Shown here in pieces: positions 34,371 to 46,149 of a DNA stretch of 64,000 nt. Source of the DNA: Lindgomyces ingoldianus (lineage: Eukaryota > Ascomycota > Dothideomycetes > Pleosporales > Lindgomycetaceae); assembly GCF_010093535.1 (NCBI RefSeq), contig NW_022985202.1, forward strand, positions 81,346-145,345. The letters run 5' to 3'. Below the pieces are notes generated by a model, which was not told the origin of the DNA, searched no databases, and was given only the letters and a program-made list of their open reading frames with translations. The translations under genes and the position numbers were made by a program. Each line of letters begins with the position of its first letter. The stretch's first letter is position 1.

Positions 34371-35263
34371 TTATATAATTACTTTATTAAGCTAGGCACT
34401 ACTAGTAAAAAGTAACTTATAATTAACATTATGTTACTTTATAAATTGTATAAGAAAAGAGAAATTACTAAGATAAAGTAGATTAATAGTAAAAACAACT
34501 TAGTAGATGTATGTATAAAGAAAACACTAAACTAGTCTCTTTAATTATTAGTCCTAACTAACTGCCTCTCTGTCTAGATAGAAGCATCTGTGGACTAGCT
34601 AGATCCTGTGCACAAAGATGCCTTAGACTAACTAGACTAATAACGCCTTTATATAAGGCCTATTTTCTTTTGTTTTTAATTTTTTTTTGTATTGCACACA
34701 CTTATCTTTCTTATTATAAGGATCTGTCACTGCCAGCACTGTACAAAAAGAGAAAAAAGCTAGTAGATTATATAGCAGGGCTTAGAAAGTAAAGGATAAA
34801 GAAGAGAAAAGCTATTTACATAGCGTAACTAGCCTATCCTAACGCACAGCATTACTAGGGGCAAGTCCTAATAAATAGGGTAGAGTAAAGGCAGAATGTA
34901 ATTAGATAGACCTACACAGATAGAAGGGAGATAACGCGTATAAAAGGCAACTTTTTAGATAAAAAGAAAAGTTGCTAGTGTCTGTACACAGCAGCAGCGT
35001 TATAATTTAGATATAAGCAATTGCGCACAAGCAAGACCACATATCTATGTTACATAATGCTTATGCGCAAACATTTATGTGTAAACATTTAGATATCCTC
35101 TTTTTTCTCTATACAGAGAAAAGATAAGAGTAATAGAACTAGAAACATATTGCCCTTACTTTACCTACCTTATACGCTGTGCACACTGTACACCACTCTT
35201 ACTCTTGCTACTTAAGTGCTTATACTATAAGCAGCTAGCTGTTAGAGCCTATTTAACAAAAAC

Positions 35264-35619
35264 TTTAAATTTATGCAGATTACTACTAAAATTAGTAGTA
35301 GTTTAAGTGTTTATATAATTTACTATAAAGTTATACTAAAAGTAATTACATTATTAAACCTTTTAACTATTTTATATAGTTTACTAGTAAGAACACTTCT
35401 AGTTACTCTTTTACACTTAGTAGAATTCTAGTGTATAATATTACCTAGTATTTTAAAGTAGTTACTTTACTTTATATAGTTTTTATTACTTAATATAATT
35501 AAAAATCTTAGCTATAAACTAAAGTTTTTATTATTAGCAAATAATTTATTTATAAAGATAAATAGCTTTGCACTATTAAGCTATAATAGTAGCAAGGTAA
35601 GACTATGCTTACTATTATT
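35264..35619 (-). pseudogene. Copy 0 RNase H fragment between copies 1 and 2
   Basis: This piece belongs to neither adjacent element: it follows the right AAAAC duplication of copy 1 and precedes the left TATCT duplication of copy 2. It is an inverted match of 34050-34370 and a direct match of 37326-37660, so it is minus-strand RNase H sequence of copy 0. Confidence 0.88.
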
Positions 35620-35624
35620 TATCT

Positions 35625-36348
35625 TGTTGAATAGGCTCTGACAGCTAGCTGCTTATAGTATAAGCACTTAAGTAGCAAGAGTAAGAGTAGTGTACAGTGT
35701 GCACAGCGTATAAGGTAGGTAAGGTAAGGGCAATATATTTCTAGTTTTATTACTCTTATCTTTCCTTTATATAGAGAAAAAGAGGGATATTTAAATGTTT
35801 ACACATAAAAGTTTGCGCATAAGTATTATGTAACATAGATATGTAATCTTGCTTGTGCGCAATTATTTATATCTAGGCTGTAATGCTGCTGCTGTGTATA
35901 GACACTAGCAACTTTTCTTTTTATCTAAAGAGTTACCTTCTATACATGTTACTTCTCTTCTATTTATGTAAGTCTATCTAATTATATTTTACCTTTACTT
36001 TACCCTATTTGTTAGGACTTGCCTTAGTAATGCTGTATATTAAGATAAGCTAGTTACACTATATAAATAGCTTTATAAATAGTATAAAGTGTTTTAAGCT
36101 ATTATTATCTAGCCTTTATGCGCTTACCTTATAAGTAATTTAGCAGTGTATAAACTATTTTATGTAGAGTTTTATGCTAGAATAGTGTGGGATCTTTATA
36201 TAGGCAGGTGCGTAGGAAGGTGTATATAATAAGGTCTTCTTTTTTTTTTTACTTTCTCTTCTTTATCTTTTACTTTCTAAGCCCTACTGTACTATTCTTT
36301 AGCTCTTTTCTTTTTTTGTACAGTGCTAACAGTAACAGATACTCCTGC

Positions 36349-36387
<39 letters not shown>

Positions 36388-39300
36388 GAGAGAGAGAGAG
36401 AGATGTCTCTCTAGCCTTCCTCCTCTACCTCTAGCGCTGTTAGTATAGGCGTCTTTAACGTCCTTGTGTAGTCTAGCAGCCTAAGGCGCATTTATGTTAC
36501 CCTTTTAACTAGTTCTGCTGCTAATTAGTAGTTTATTTAGTGTCTTAGTATAAATGTATAAATTCTTTAGCTTTTTTACTTTTTTCTTATATAAAATGCT
36601 AATTATAAATAGGCTAAAAAGTAGTATATAGCAGCTTTACTATTTTATAATATTAATATTATTTTACTTGCTAGCACTAATCTGCAGCTGTAGGCAGTAA
36701 AAGTTGTGTGTTATAAGGGGTACTTCTATATAGTTTTAGTTTAGAGTTGTAGTTAAGTCTTAGCAACTTTATGTACTTATTATTATAGCAGCACTACTAG
36801 TGCCTTTTCTTTTATTAAGTGTTATATGTTAGCTAACTTTTAGGCTAATGCCTGTGCCTTATGCGTATAGCAGAGCTGTAGTCTGTATTATAACTACTAT
36901 ATATAAGGGGTGGTGGCTTTTTCTTTTCTTATATACTAGATAAATAAACTGTTTTTTTTACATATCTTTCTCTTCTAATCTTATAATAAGAAAAATAAGT
37001 GTGTATAATACAAAAGAAAATAAAACAAAGAAAAATAAGCCTTATATAAAAGTGTTGTTAGTCTAGTTAGTCTAAAGCATTTTTACGCACAGGATCTAGC
37101 TAGTCTACAGATGCTTCTATCTAGACAGAAAGGCAGTTAGTTAGAACTAATAATTAAAAAGCCTAGTTTAGTGTTTTTTTTATATATATATTTACTAAGT
37201 TATTTTTACTATTAATTTACTTTATTTTAGTAATTTCTCTCTTCTTATATAATTTATAGAGTAATATAATGTTAATTATAAGTTACTTTTTACTAGTAGT
37301 GCCTAGCTTAATAAGGTAATTATATAAAGACCTTAAATCTATGCAGATTACTACTAAAATTAGTAGTAGTTTAAGCATTTATATAATTTACTATAAAGTT
37401 GTACTAAGTGTAATTACATTATTAAACTTTTTAACTATTTTATATAGTTTACTAGTAAGGACACTCTTAGTTACTTTTTTATACTTAGTAAAATTCTAGT
37501 GTATAATGTTGCCTAGTATTTTAAAGTAGTTACTTTACTTTATATAGTTTTTATTACTTAATATAATTAAAAATCTTAGCTATAAGCTAAGGTTTTTATT
37601 ATTAGTAAATAATCTATTTATAAAGATAAATAGCTTTACATAATTAAGCTATAATAGTAGAAAAGTAAGACTATACTTACTATTATCTATCTACTATTAA
37701 ATTTATGCGTTAAGTGTGTTAATGTTATTATGCAAAGGGTCTATAGTTTGTGCAGTAATAAACAGGTTAAATGCTGCCTCTAGTTAACATATAAATATAA
37801 TATATGCCCTTTTTATATATTACTTAATATATTGTTATGCAGCATCTTTATTCTTTAGGTTAATTATATAAAGGTAGCTTACTTATCTTTTTTAAGTAAA
37901 AACTACTATATTATGTGTAAGCTTAATTTTTTTACTGTTAAACTTAATAAGCTGCTTTTTTACTAAAATAGTTTTACTTTTTATATAAAACTTTACTTTC
38001 TATAGTTTTTTCTTTTCTTTTTATATAAAATCTTTTATTATAATGCTTAAAGTGTTATCTGTTTATAGGCTAGTAATACTAAAAGTGTGCTCTCCTTTAT
38101 TAGTAATTAAAAGGTAGGGGTTGTATAAAGAGATGTGCATGCATAGCTTTTTTTTATAGTAGTTATAGTATGTTTTAAACTAATACAGTCCTAATTTAGC
38201 AGCTTTATATAAGAGTTATATAACCTAGAGTATTATATTTAGTAGAAAGCTCTAGCGCATTTTCTTTAGTAGCTTTGTGTACAGCGTGCGTATAAGCTTA
38301 TTTATTAATTAGATGTATACTTATGTAATATTACATAGTTTAAAATGCATTTTATATGTAGCTCTTAGGCTTACTTTTATAGCTAAGAGTAGTCTCTAGC
38401 TTATTTTTTAAATAGTTAGTAACTAGGTAAGAATTTCTCTTTTTTTTTTATCTAAGTAGCTAGCAAATACTAGGCAGGATTTTTTATATAGTTAGGTTGT
38501 TTTACTCTTTACTTTTTATATAAGGCAGAAGTTAAAAATCTAACTTTTATGCTTTATTAAGTTATATGCTATAACTTTAAAAGTGCTATTAGTAATTAAG
38601 GTGTTTATCTCTGTATAGTCTAATTTTTTAAATAGTTTTCTAGGTGTAGTAATTACACTATTTATATAAAGCTTAATAGATAAGGCTTAATTATTCTTTT
38701 TTTTTTAAGTTAAGAATACCTAGTCTAGACTTTATGCAGGTTTTCTTTACCTTTTACTTCTTCTAGTATCTATATTTTCCTTTTGCACTAGTGCAGCATT
38801 GCTATCTTAAGGGGCTTAGTCTATAGTAGGCTTTAGTTCTACCTTTATAACATTCTTATAAAGCTGTTCTTTTTTTCTTTTCTTTAAAAAATCCCTTTAT
38901 ATAGGGATTAGTTTATCTAAGTTATTTGTTATAGGTAAGTTGTCTTTTTTTTTTCTTTATAGTATAGTTTAACCTGTGTATATTAAAGCTTTAGTAGGCT
39001 ATTTTTTTTTTAATAATAATATTTTTTTCTTTAATGCTTTTAATTTTATATAGGCTAGTTTAGCTTTTTTTCTCTTTTTATGCTATAATCTTTAAGCTAA
39101 AGAAGAGGTTAAGAACTTTATGTATTATAAAGCTATTATAAGTGTTAATTATATAATTAATGTTTACTTTTATATAGTTCTTTTAAAGTATCTTTATTAC
39201 CTTTTATACAGCGCTTACTTATGCAATAATGTTTAGTAATAGTAAAGAGTTTAGGTTAATTTTTAAGTATGCTCTAAAGACTAGCAGCGTAGGTACTAGA

Positions 39301-42300
39301 CTGTGTAGGCTAGCTGTGTTGTTTAGAGCCTTAACTGCTATCTATAGAATAGCCTTATTATTTATATAGTTACCTAGCTTAGTCTTTAGGATGTTAAACA
39401 CTTATTAAAGAAGTGTGTGCGCGTGCTTAACTTTTCTAACTGCCTAATATACTTTTACAAGCATCTGCCTGCATGTAGCTCTTATAATCTTTACATAAGC
39501 TTAAAAATCCTTTAAAGTAAAGTTTATACTAGAGTTATACATAATATAGTCTAGAGGTTCTTAATAGGTGTTAATCTAGCATTTGCACAGTGCATCCTAG
39601 GTATCTTGTGTAGACATAGATTTTAGGAATGTGGCAGCCTAAAATAATGTGTCTATATTAATAACATATAAAACATCTTTATTATTAATTTATATAACAT
39701 TAATAATAACTTTATAGTTAAAGTAGGTATTATTTTTAATTATAAACTTAAATTTTTATAAGGCCTAGTTATATAATTAGTAAAGGTAGTAAAACTTCTT
39801 AATCTTTTCTAGCACTACAGCATTAATGTTGTAGCTAGCGCTAGTTAGCATCTTCTAGAGTCTCTCTATGCAAAGGTGTCTAAATTAGCAGTAGAGGCAG
39901 TAGAGTTTTAATTTAGTAAAGAAAGACATAAATTCTTTCTTACTAATATTAAAAAAAAAGTGTCTTTATTTTTATATAATAAGTACTATAGTTTTATCTT
40001 TACATATAATAATATTTAAAACATTATTAAAGTATGCTCTAAGTTAGTTAGCATTTACTAGTAATAGTAAAAATAGTGTTAAAGTCTTTAAAATATAGTA
40101 TATAACTAGACTAATTAGGTTCTAGATTTATATAGTACTAATTAATTTTTTTAGTGTCTAGCTTTTAAAGCTAATATCTGTTTAGCTAAATATTTAATTA
40201 ATTTTTATACATAAGTTCTTTTATATGTACGCCTTAAGTTAAGACTTGCTAATAGTAAAAATTTTTACTGCGCTTATATTTTATAGTTTGCTTTAGTATA
40301 CTATATAGTATTAGTTATTAAAGATAAACTGCTTAGCATATTTCTTAGGTTTAATGCTGTAGATGTCCTTTTCTATTACATAGTGTAAATAAGTAGTAAA
40401 GGTAAAGTAATTAATAGCTTTTTTAGCATCTTTACTTTTTTATTTTATTTTCTTTATATTATGTAAATTATTTTTTTTCTTAGGGTAACCTTTAAAGTTT
40501 TAGATGTATAAAGTAATAGCTTTATATAATAAAGTCTTATTATAGAAATTTTTATATAAGGCAATGTACTAGTTCTTTGCTTATATATAGTTATTATAAG
40601 AGTAGTTTAATAACTAACATTTTTTTTTATAGTAGATAAAGCACTTTTTTGTCTATATACAGTTATCTCTAAATTATAGCCTAAACCTAGATAAAGGTTT
40701 TCTATATTATTTTTTTCTACGCAGAGAGAAGCTTTTTTTTTATTATGTAGACTTTTATTATGCAGAGTTATATTAGCAGTTTATGTAGTATGCATTAGGC
40801 AGTTTTTAGAAGTATTAGTTTACTCTTTAGTTTATAGTAACTTAAAGTAATGCTTATAAGTTACTAAATAAGGCTTTACATAAGAGCTTAATAGTAAACA
40901 TAGTATATTTTAGTTTTAGTTATTTTTAATAAGCTTATATAATAGTAGTGTGCAGTAGAACATCTTTTTAAAATTTTATTTTTAGTGCCTTTTATATAAG
41001 TGTAAGCTTATTAATTATTATTTTAAGAACTTTATATAAACTTTTATTAAAGTTTTTTTATTAGCATTATGTAAAGGTTATTATTATCTAGTTTGTTTAG
41101 TACTAGCTATAGTTTACATTAGTGTTAAAGTAACTGCTTAAGGTGTTATATAAATGCTTCTAGTTATGTCTAAGGCCTATGTTATACATATAGTACATAT
41201 TTGCCTAACCTTTTAGAATATCTAGAAAGATGTTTATATACTAAGTTTTCTAGATATTTAGCTATTAACATAGATTAATAAAAAATTTTATTTTATTTAT
41301 AAAAATGTTATATAGTTAACTTATATAGTTATTATTCTTTTTTTATGCTTTTTAGAATTATATAATTTTGTCTGCTAAGAGTTTTTTTTTAGTAGTTTCC
41401 TTTTAGAGTAGAAGTTTATACAGGCTGTAATGTAGTATAGATTGTGTAGGTGGTATTAGTAGTGCATACACTACTGCAGGCGGTAGTGTGTACAATTAAG
41501 GGTGTGGAGCAGGCGTTAGGTAGGGTGGCATGTATTGTTTATACAGTAATTAGTGTAGTGCTAGCTAAGGTGTAGAAGCAGGTAATGCTAGTATATTTAG
41601 TGTTAATAGCAGCATTATGTTTAGTCTACTTCTGTGTAGAGCCTTATATAGCAATAAGGGTTATGTATAAAGCTTTTTTAGTGCAATTACTTTCTTTTAT
41701 GCTATATTATACAGCTTCTAGGCTTAGGTACTTTTAGTGCTTAGCTGTAGTGTAATTCTTTTGTTTTTTAGCACTTATATAAGCTCTTTTTTAAACACGC
41801 AGCTAAGTGCTAAAAAGTCTTATAGTGTCTATTTTTTAAAATTCTTTATGTATACACTTAAAAAGGTAGCACCCTTTTAAGTTATTATATATAGATTAGT
41901 AATTATATAACTTATATATAATTAAGTTTATAAGCTTATTAAAGCTTTTAATATGTTAATCTTGTTATTCTAGTACTCTAGGCTAGTTTTGTTTTATAGT
42001 GTTACCTTTAATATCCTTATGTTTTTTATAAGTTATTTATATAATAAGAATTATTTTTTATTTTTTTTATTATTATATAAAGTTATTAGTTGCTAGTAGG
42101 ATTTTATTATAATAGTATAGTTAATTACTTTTTTAGTAGATTATGTAGGTACTGCTGTTGTCTAGCTGCTAAGTTATACAGCTTTAATAGCTTTAGTGTG
42201 CGCCTTACACTATCTCCTCTTTACTTTATACAGTAGCAGAGCTTGCTGTATAATATAAAGGATTAATGTGCTATTGTTTAGCTGCTAGGTTGTGCAGCTT

Positions 42301-42830
42301 TAGTAGCTTTAGTGTGCGTCTTACACTATCTTCTTTTTACTTTGTATAGTAGCAGAGCTTACTATATAATGTAAAGAATTAATCTACTATTCTAAGAAAT
42401 AAGTAACTAAATAAAGTACCTTATAAAGTATAGATACTCTACTATTACTCTTTTTAAAAGATAAGTAATAAAATAAAGTACTTTATAAAGTATAAGTACT
42501 TTATTATTACTTTTACTAATTTATAGTTAATTAAATTAACTACTAATTAGTGTTAAATAGGCTCTAACAGCTAGCTGCTTATAGTATAAGCACTTAAGTA
42601 GTAAAAGTAAGAGTAGTATATAGTGTGCACAGCGTATAAGGTAGGTAAGGTAAGAGTAACATGTTTCTAGTTTTATTACTCTTATCTTTTCTCTGTATAG
42701 AGGAAAAGGGGGATATCTAGATGTTTGCGCACAGAGGTTCGCGCACAAGCATTATGTGACATAGATACGTGATCCTGCTCGTGCGCGATCGTTCGTATCC
42801 AGGCCGCGACGCTGCTGCTGCGTACGGACA
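35625..42830 (-). mobile_element. Ty1/copia family A, copy 2 (inserted in copy 0; no nested insertion)
   Basis: 280-bp LTRs at 35625-35904 (3') and 42551-42830 (5'); target duplication TATCT at 35620-35624 and 42831-42835. At 7206 bp it is the only uninterrupted copy. Reading right to left: 5' LTR, leader tandem repeats (about 42150-42540), gag region (to about 41400), integrase (about 39250-39720), RT (about 37800-38900), RNase H (37326-37790), 3' non-coding part with microsatellite, 3' LTR. Coding capacity is destroyed by RIP. The 5' LTR keeps its outer GC-rich half; the 3' LTR is TA-rich. Confidence 0.92.
36352..36403. repeat. Composite (CA)n-(GA)n microsatellite, copy 2
   Basis: About 15 CA units, then TAGAGAGAGAGAGAGAGA; same element position as in copies 0 and 3. 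Confidence 0.92.
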
Positions 42831-42835
42831 TATCT

Positions 42836-43245
42836 GCTATTAGATTTATGCGTTAAGTGTGTTAATGTTATTATGTAAAAAGTCTATAGTTTATGTAGTA
42901 ATAGAAAAGTTAAATGCTGCCTTTAGTTAATATATAAATGTAATATATGCCTCTTTTACATATTACTTAATATATTATTATGCAGCATCCTTGTTTTTTA
43001 AGTTAATTATATAAAAGTAGCTTACTTATCTCTTTTAAGTAAAAACTACTATGTTATGTGTAAGTTTAATTCTTTTACTATTAAACTTAATAAGTTGCTT
43101 TTTTACTAAAATAGTCTTACTTTTTATATAAAACTTTACTTTCTATAGTTCTTTCTCTTCTTTTTGCGCAAAATTTTTTATTATAATGCTTAAAGTGTTA
43201 TATAAATGCTTCTAGTTATGGCTAGGGCCTATGTTGTGCATATAG
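42836..43245 (-). mobile_element. Copy 0 segment carrying an internal deletion junction
   Basis: Continues copy 0 after copy 2. It matches copy 2 from about 37690 to 38058, then jumps to copy 2 position 41143 onward; the join is at GTGTTAT (43196-43202), present at both breakpoints in copy 2 (38052-38058 and 41143-41149). The lost 3.09 kb covers integrase and much of RT. It ends in TATAG, the left target duplication of family X. Confidence 0.88.
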
Positions 43246-44957
43246 TGTAACGATTCTCATGAATCGTTCCATCTCGGGTCGCCCGGAACCTATCCGAAGG
43301 GTCTCCGTATCGGCTCCGACCCTGGCTCGACCCTGACTCGACTCTGCCCGGCCCCCTGCTGTTACCCCTATTCCCTCATGTATTTAGTCGCACCTTGCCC
43401 TGTAGCTAGCTCGGTAGTTTTCTAATATCCTACGTACAAGGCCTATAGGTGTCATTGGTATTCCCAGGTCTCTAAGTCCCTACGCACTTCTATATGCCTC
43501 TAAGTGGATTTATACCGCATTTAGACCCATTGTCTTGCCTGCGCTATTACATTATATTAGAAAACTCACTTTTGCTAGTAACAGCTTTGTTATAATATTG
43601 CATTAATTGTCTGTTTAACTATGTCTAAGCCTAAGACGCGTCTAATTTAGTTTAGGTTATAATCTTTTACACTATTACATTAAATTATTTAGTTAGTATA
43701 GACAAGATCCTAGAGACCTTCTATTAACTAAAGCCTTTAGGTTTAGAACTTCCTATCCCCTGTAATTAGGATTGCCTTTAGAAAAGTTGCAAAGAGTGCG
43801 CTAAAGTAGAAACTTAGAGACTACTAATAACTTATTAGAATTAGGGATAACTACTAATGCCTAACCCTTAACTACTATTAGATTCTATTATAAAGACTAC
43901 AACCTATTCTAGCTACAGCTAAGGCAAGATGCCTGCCTTTAGAACTAAACTACTACTAACCTTAACAGCTAAACCCCCTTTTATAGGACCTAAAGCTAAA
44001 AACCTACTAGATTTAGAGTTAAACTCTAGCAGTATAGCCCTTAAGAACTAAGTTGCTTAATTAAGGGCATAAATTAAATAGCTAACTAGATTAAAAACTG
44101 TTAGTCCTAATTATCTCTTACTAACTACTAAATTACCCTTAATAATGCCTTAAATTACCTCTGCTACACTAATAGTAAGAGACTTTTTAGGCACCCCTAA
44201 GCTCTCTTAAAGCTACCTTACTAAACGCACACTTAAGATTAAGAACCTTATAGACAGTAAAGAACCTATGTTTAAATAATAGTAAGCTTTTATTACAGAC
44301 AGACTTAACATTAATTTAGATTACTATTAAAGTAAGCGTGCACGCATAGCGTTAGTATAGGGACACACTGCTAGTATTGCAAAGGAATACCTAGAGCCTA
44401 GATACCTAGCTAAATTAGACAACTTTTAGTTTAGAAACGTAAAAAAAATAATTAAGCTTTTATAAACATACTTTATTACTAGTAATAAAGAGACAGAGGC
44501 GCAACAGGTGTTTTAGACTTTAAAAATAAGTAAAGAAGAAGCATTTCTTACTTTTAAAGCTTACTTTATTAGTGCTGCTGTTAAAGAGTTTGTATTAAAG
44601 TTAAAATAGTTCTTCTACTTATAAAAGAAGATACTGCCTAGCCTAAGAGTACTAAACTTAGGTTTTAAACACACTTAAAAGGGCTTTTTTAAAATAATAG
44701 TAGCCTACCTAACAGCTTATAACATAGAAAGAAGGAACACTTCTGCTATTTTAGAGTAAACTGTTAATCTCACCTAACAGTCTACTGTTAGACCTAGTAT
44801 AGATTAGTCTTAGAAGGTTTCTAGTAATACATCTAAGGCAGTATACTATTCTAGTGCACCCTAACCTGCACCTTTATTAGTACTCTAGTCTACCTTAGTT
44901 ACCTATAGACAATCTAGCTAGACACCTGCCCTAGAAAGACAGACAACTTCTAGCAAC

Positions 44958-44999
44958 TGTTATAATTATAGAAAACTAGGACATTTTGCTAGCAACTGC
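44958..44999 (+). pseudogene. Family X gag zinc knuckle
   Basis: Reads CYNYRKLGHFASNC: the C-x2-C-x4-H-x4-C knuckle of retroelement nucleocapsid, with the second Cys replaced by Tyr (TGC/TGT to TAT, a RIP-type G-to-A). It marks the end of gag; protease and RT follow on the same strand. Confidence 0.85.
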
Positions 45000-46149
45000 C
45001 CTATCCCTAGAGTACAAGAAATAAAGGTAGAGCAGTAAGATTCTAAAAAAGAATTTATAAACATAAATAATTTTAATCTAAATGCCTTCTAAATAAGAAA
45101 TAGTAATACCTAGAGAAACTCTTTATCTTAGGCTTAAGTAAGTATAATTTATTAAACATTAATTTGTTATACTTATTTAAAGAAAAACACTTTTAAGTCT
45201 CTACTATTTTATATTTAAAAAGCATTAGAGTCTGTTTAAATTCTTTAGTTAATACTAGCGCCTATAGTTTTTTATTTATTAACTTACTAACTACTAAGTT
45301 ATTATTCTAATGCCTTTATATCCTTATCTAACACTTACTATTTAAAGTTATAGTTAAGGGCTTTTAAGATTAGATCTAAGTCCCTGTCTACTAGTATATC
45401 CGCCTGCATATGTAAATTAATAGGAGAAGCATCTAAAACTGCCTTTTTATTATTATAAACCTTAGCTCCTAGGATTGCATTATTAGTATTAAATAGTTAC
45501 ATTATTTTAAACTCTATCTAGATACAGAGAGGAATTAGATTATATAGCCTAGTAAATATCTGCCTACTTACAAACCTTTACTGCCCTTACTTATGCAACT
45601 AACCTAGCCTGCGCGCAATAAAGAAGTGGAGCTAGATATTAAACAACACAACGCACTATAAGAAAAGGACTAATTTTAGTAGTTATACAGCCTAACAATC
45701 TATTGCATTAAGGGTTTGCTAAGGCTACTAAAATTATACAGATCTCCTATTATCTACAGTTTAAAGACACTTAAATTGTTCTTCTGCCTATTTATTAAGA
45801 AGTCTAGAACAGGTCTAAAAAAAGTCTGTTTAGCTACTATTACCTTAATTTTAGCAAATGCTTTTTATTTTAATATAAAAAGGAAAAAGAACAAGTTCTT
45901 TTTAACTTTTATTTATAAAATTAAGTAGTTAATTAAAGACAAGTAAGCTTTATAGTTAAATGCTAAATATAAAACTAAAGCATTAGTAAACCTCTAATTG
46001 CCCTCTAAATACTATTAGTACTAAGATGTATTTAGCCACACAGCAGCTCACTAGCTACTAGTACATTGTCTATATAACTACAAAATTGTCCTTACAGAGC
46101 CTCTCCCTAACAGTTACAGTCTGTTGTACAAACAGAACCTTAAGGAGCT

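Larger units (their letters stand above)
16213..35258 (+). mobile_element. Ty1/copia family A, copy 1 (inserted in copy 0)
   Basis: Direct 280-bp LTRs at 16213-16492 and 34979-35258, with target duplication AAAAC at 16208-16212 and 35259-35263; the two flanks join to a continuous copy 0 sequence. Without three nested insertions it is about 6.4 kb. Domain order 5' to 3' is gag region, integrase, RT, RNase H, then about 1 kb non-coding and the LTR, i.e. copia order. A deletion of about 0.6 kb near 34722, relative to copy 3, removes the microsatellite part of the 3' non-coding region. Stop codons from RIP occur throughout. Confidence 0.92.

Noticed and set aside
36187..36414. Plus-strand open frame ending in HTHTHT/RERERE
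   Set aside because: It translates poly-pyrimidine and the CA/GA microsatellite in the 3' non-coding part of copia A copy 2.
45716..45928. 70-residue open frame in family X
   Set aside because: It lies within the protease/RT interval of the element, is Lys/Phe/Leu-rich from RIP, and is only a stretch that happens to lack stops.
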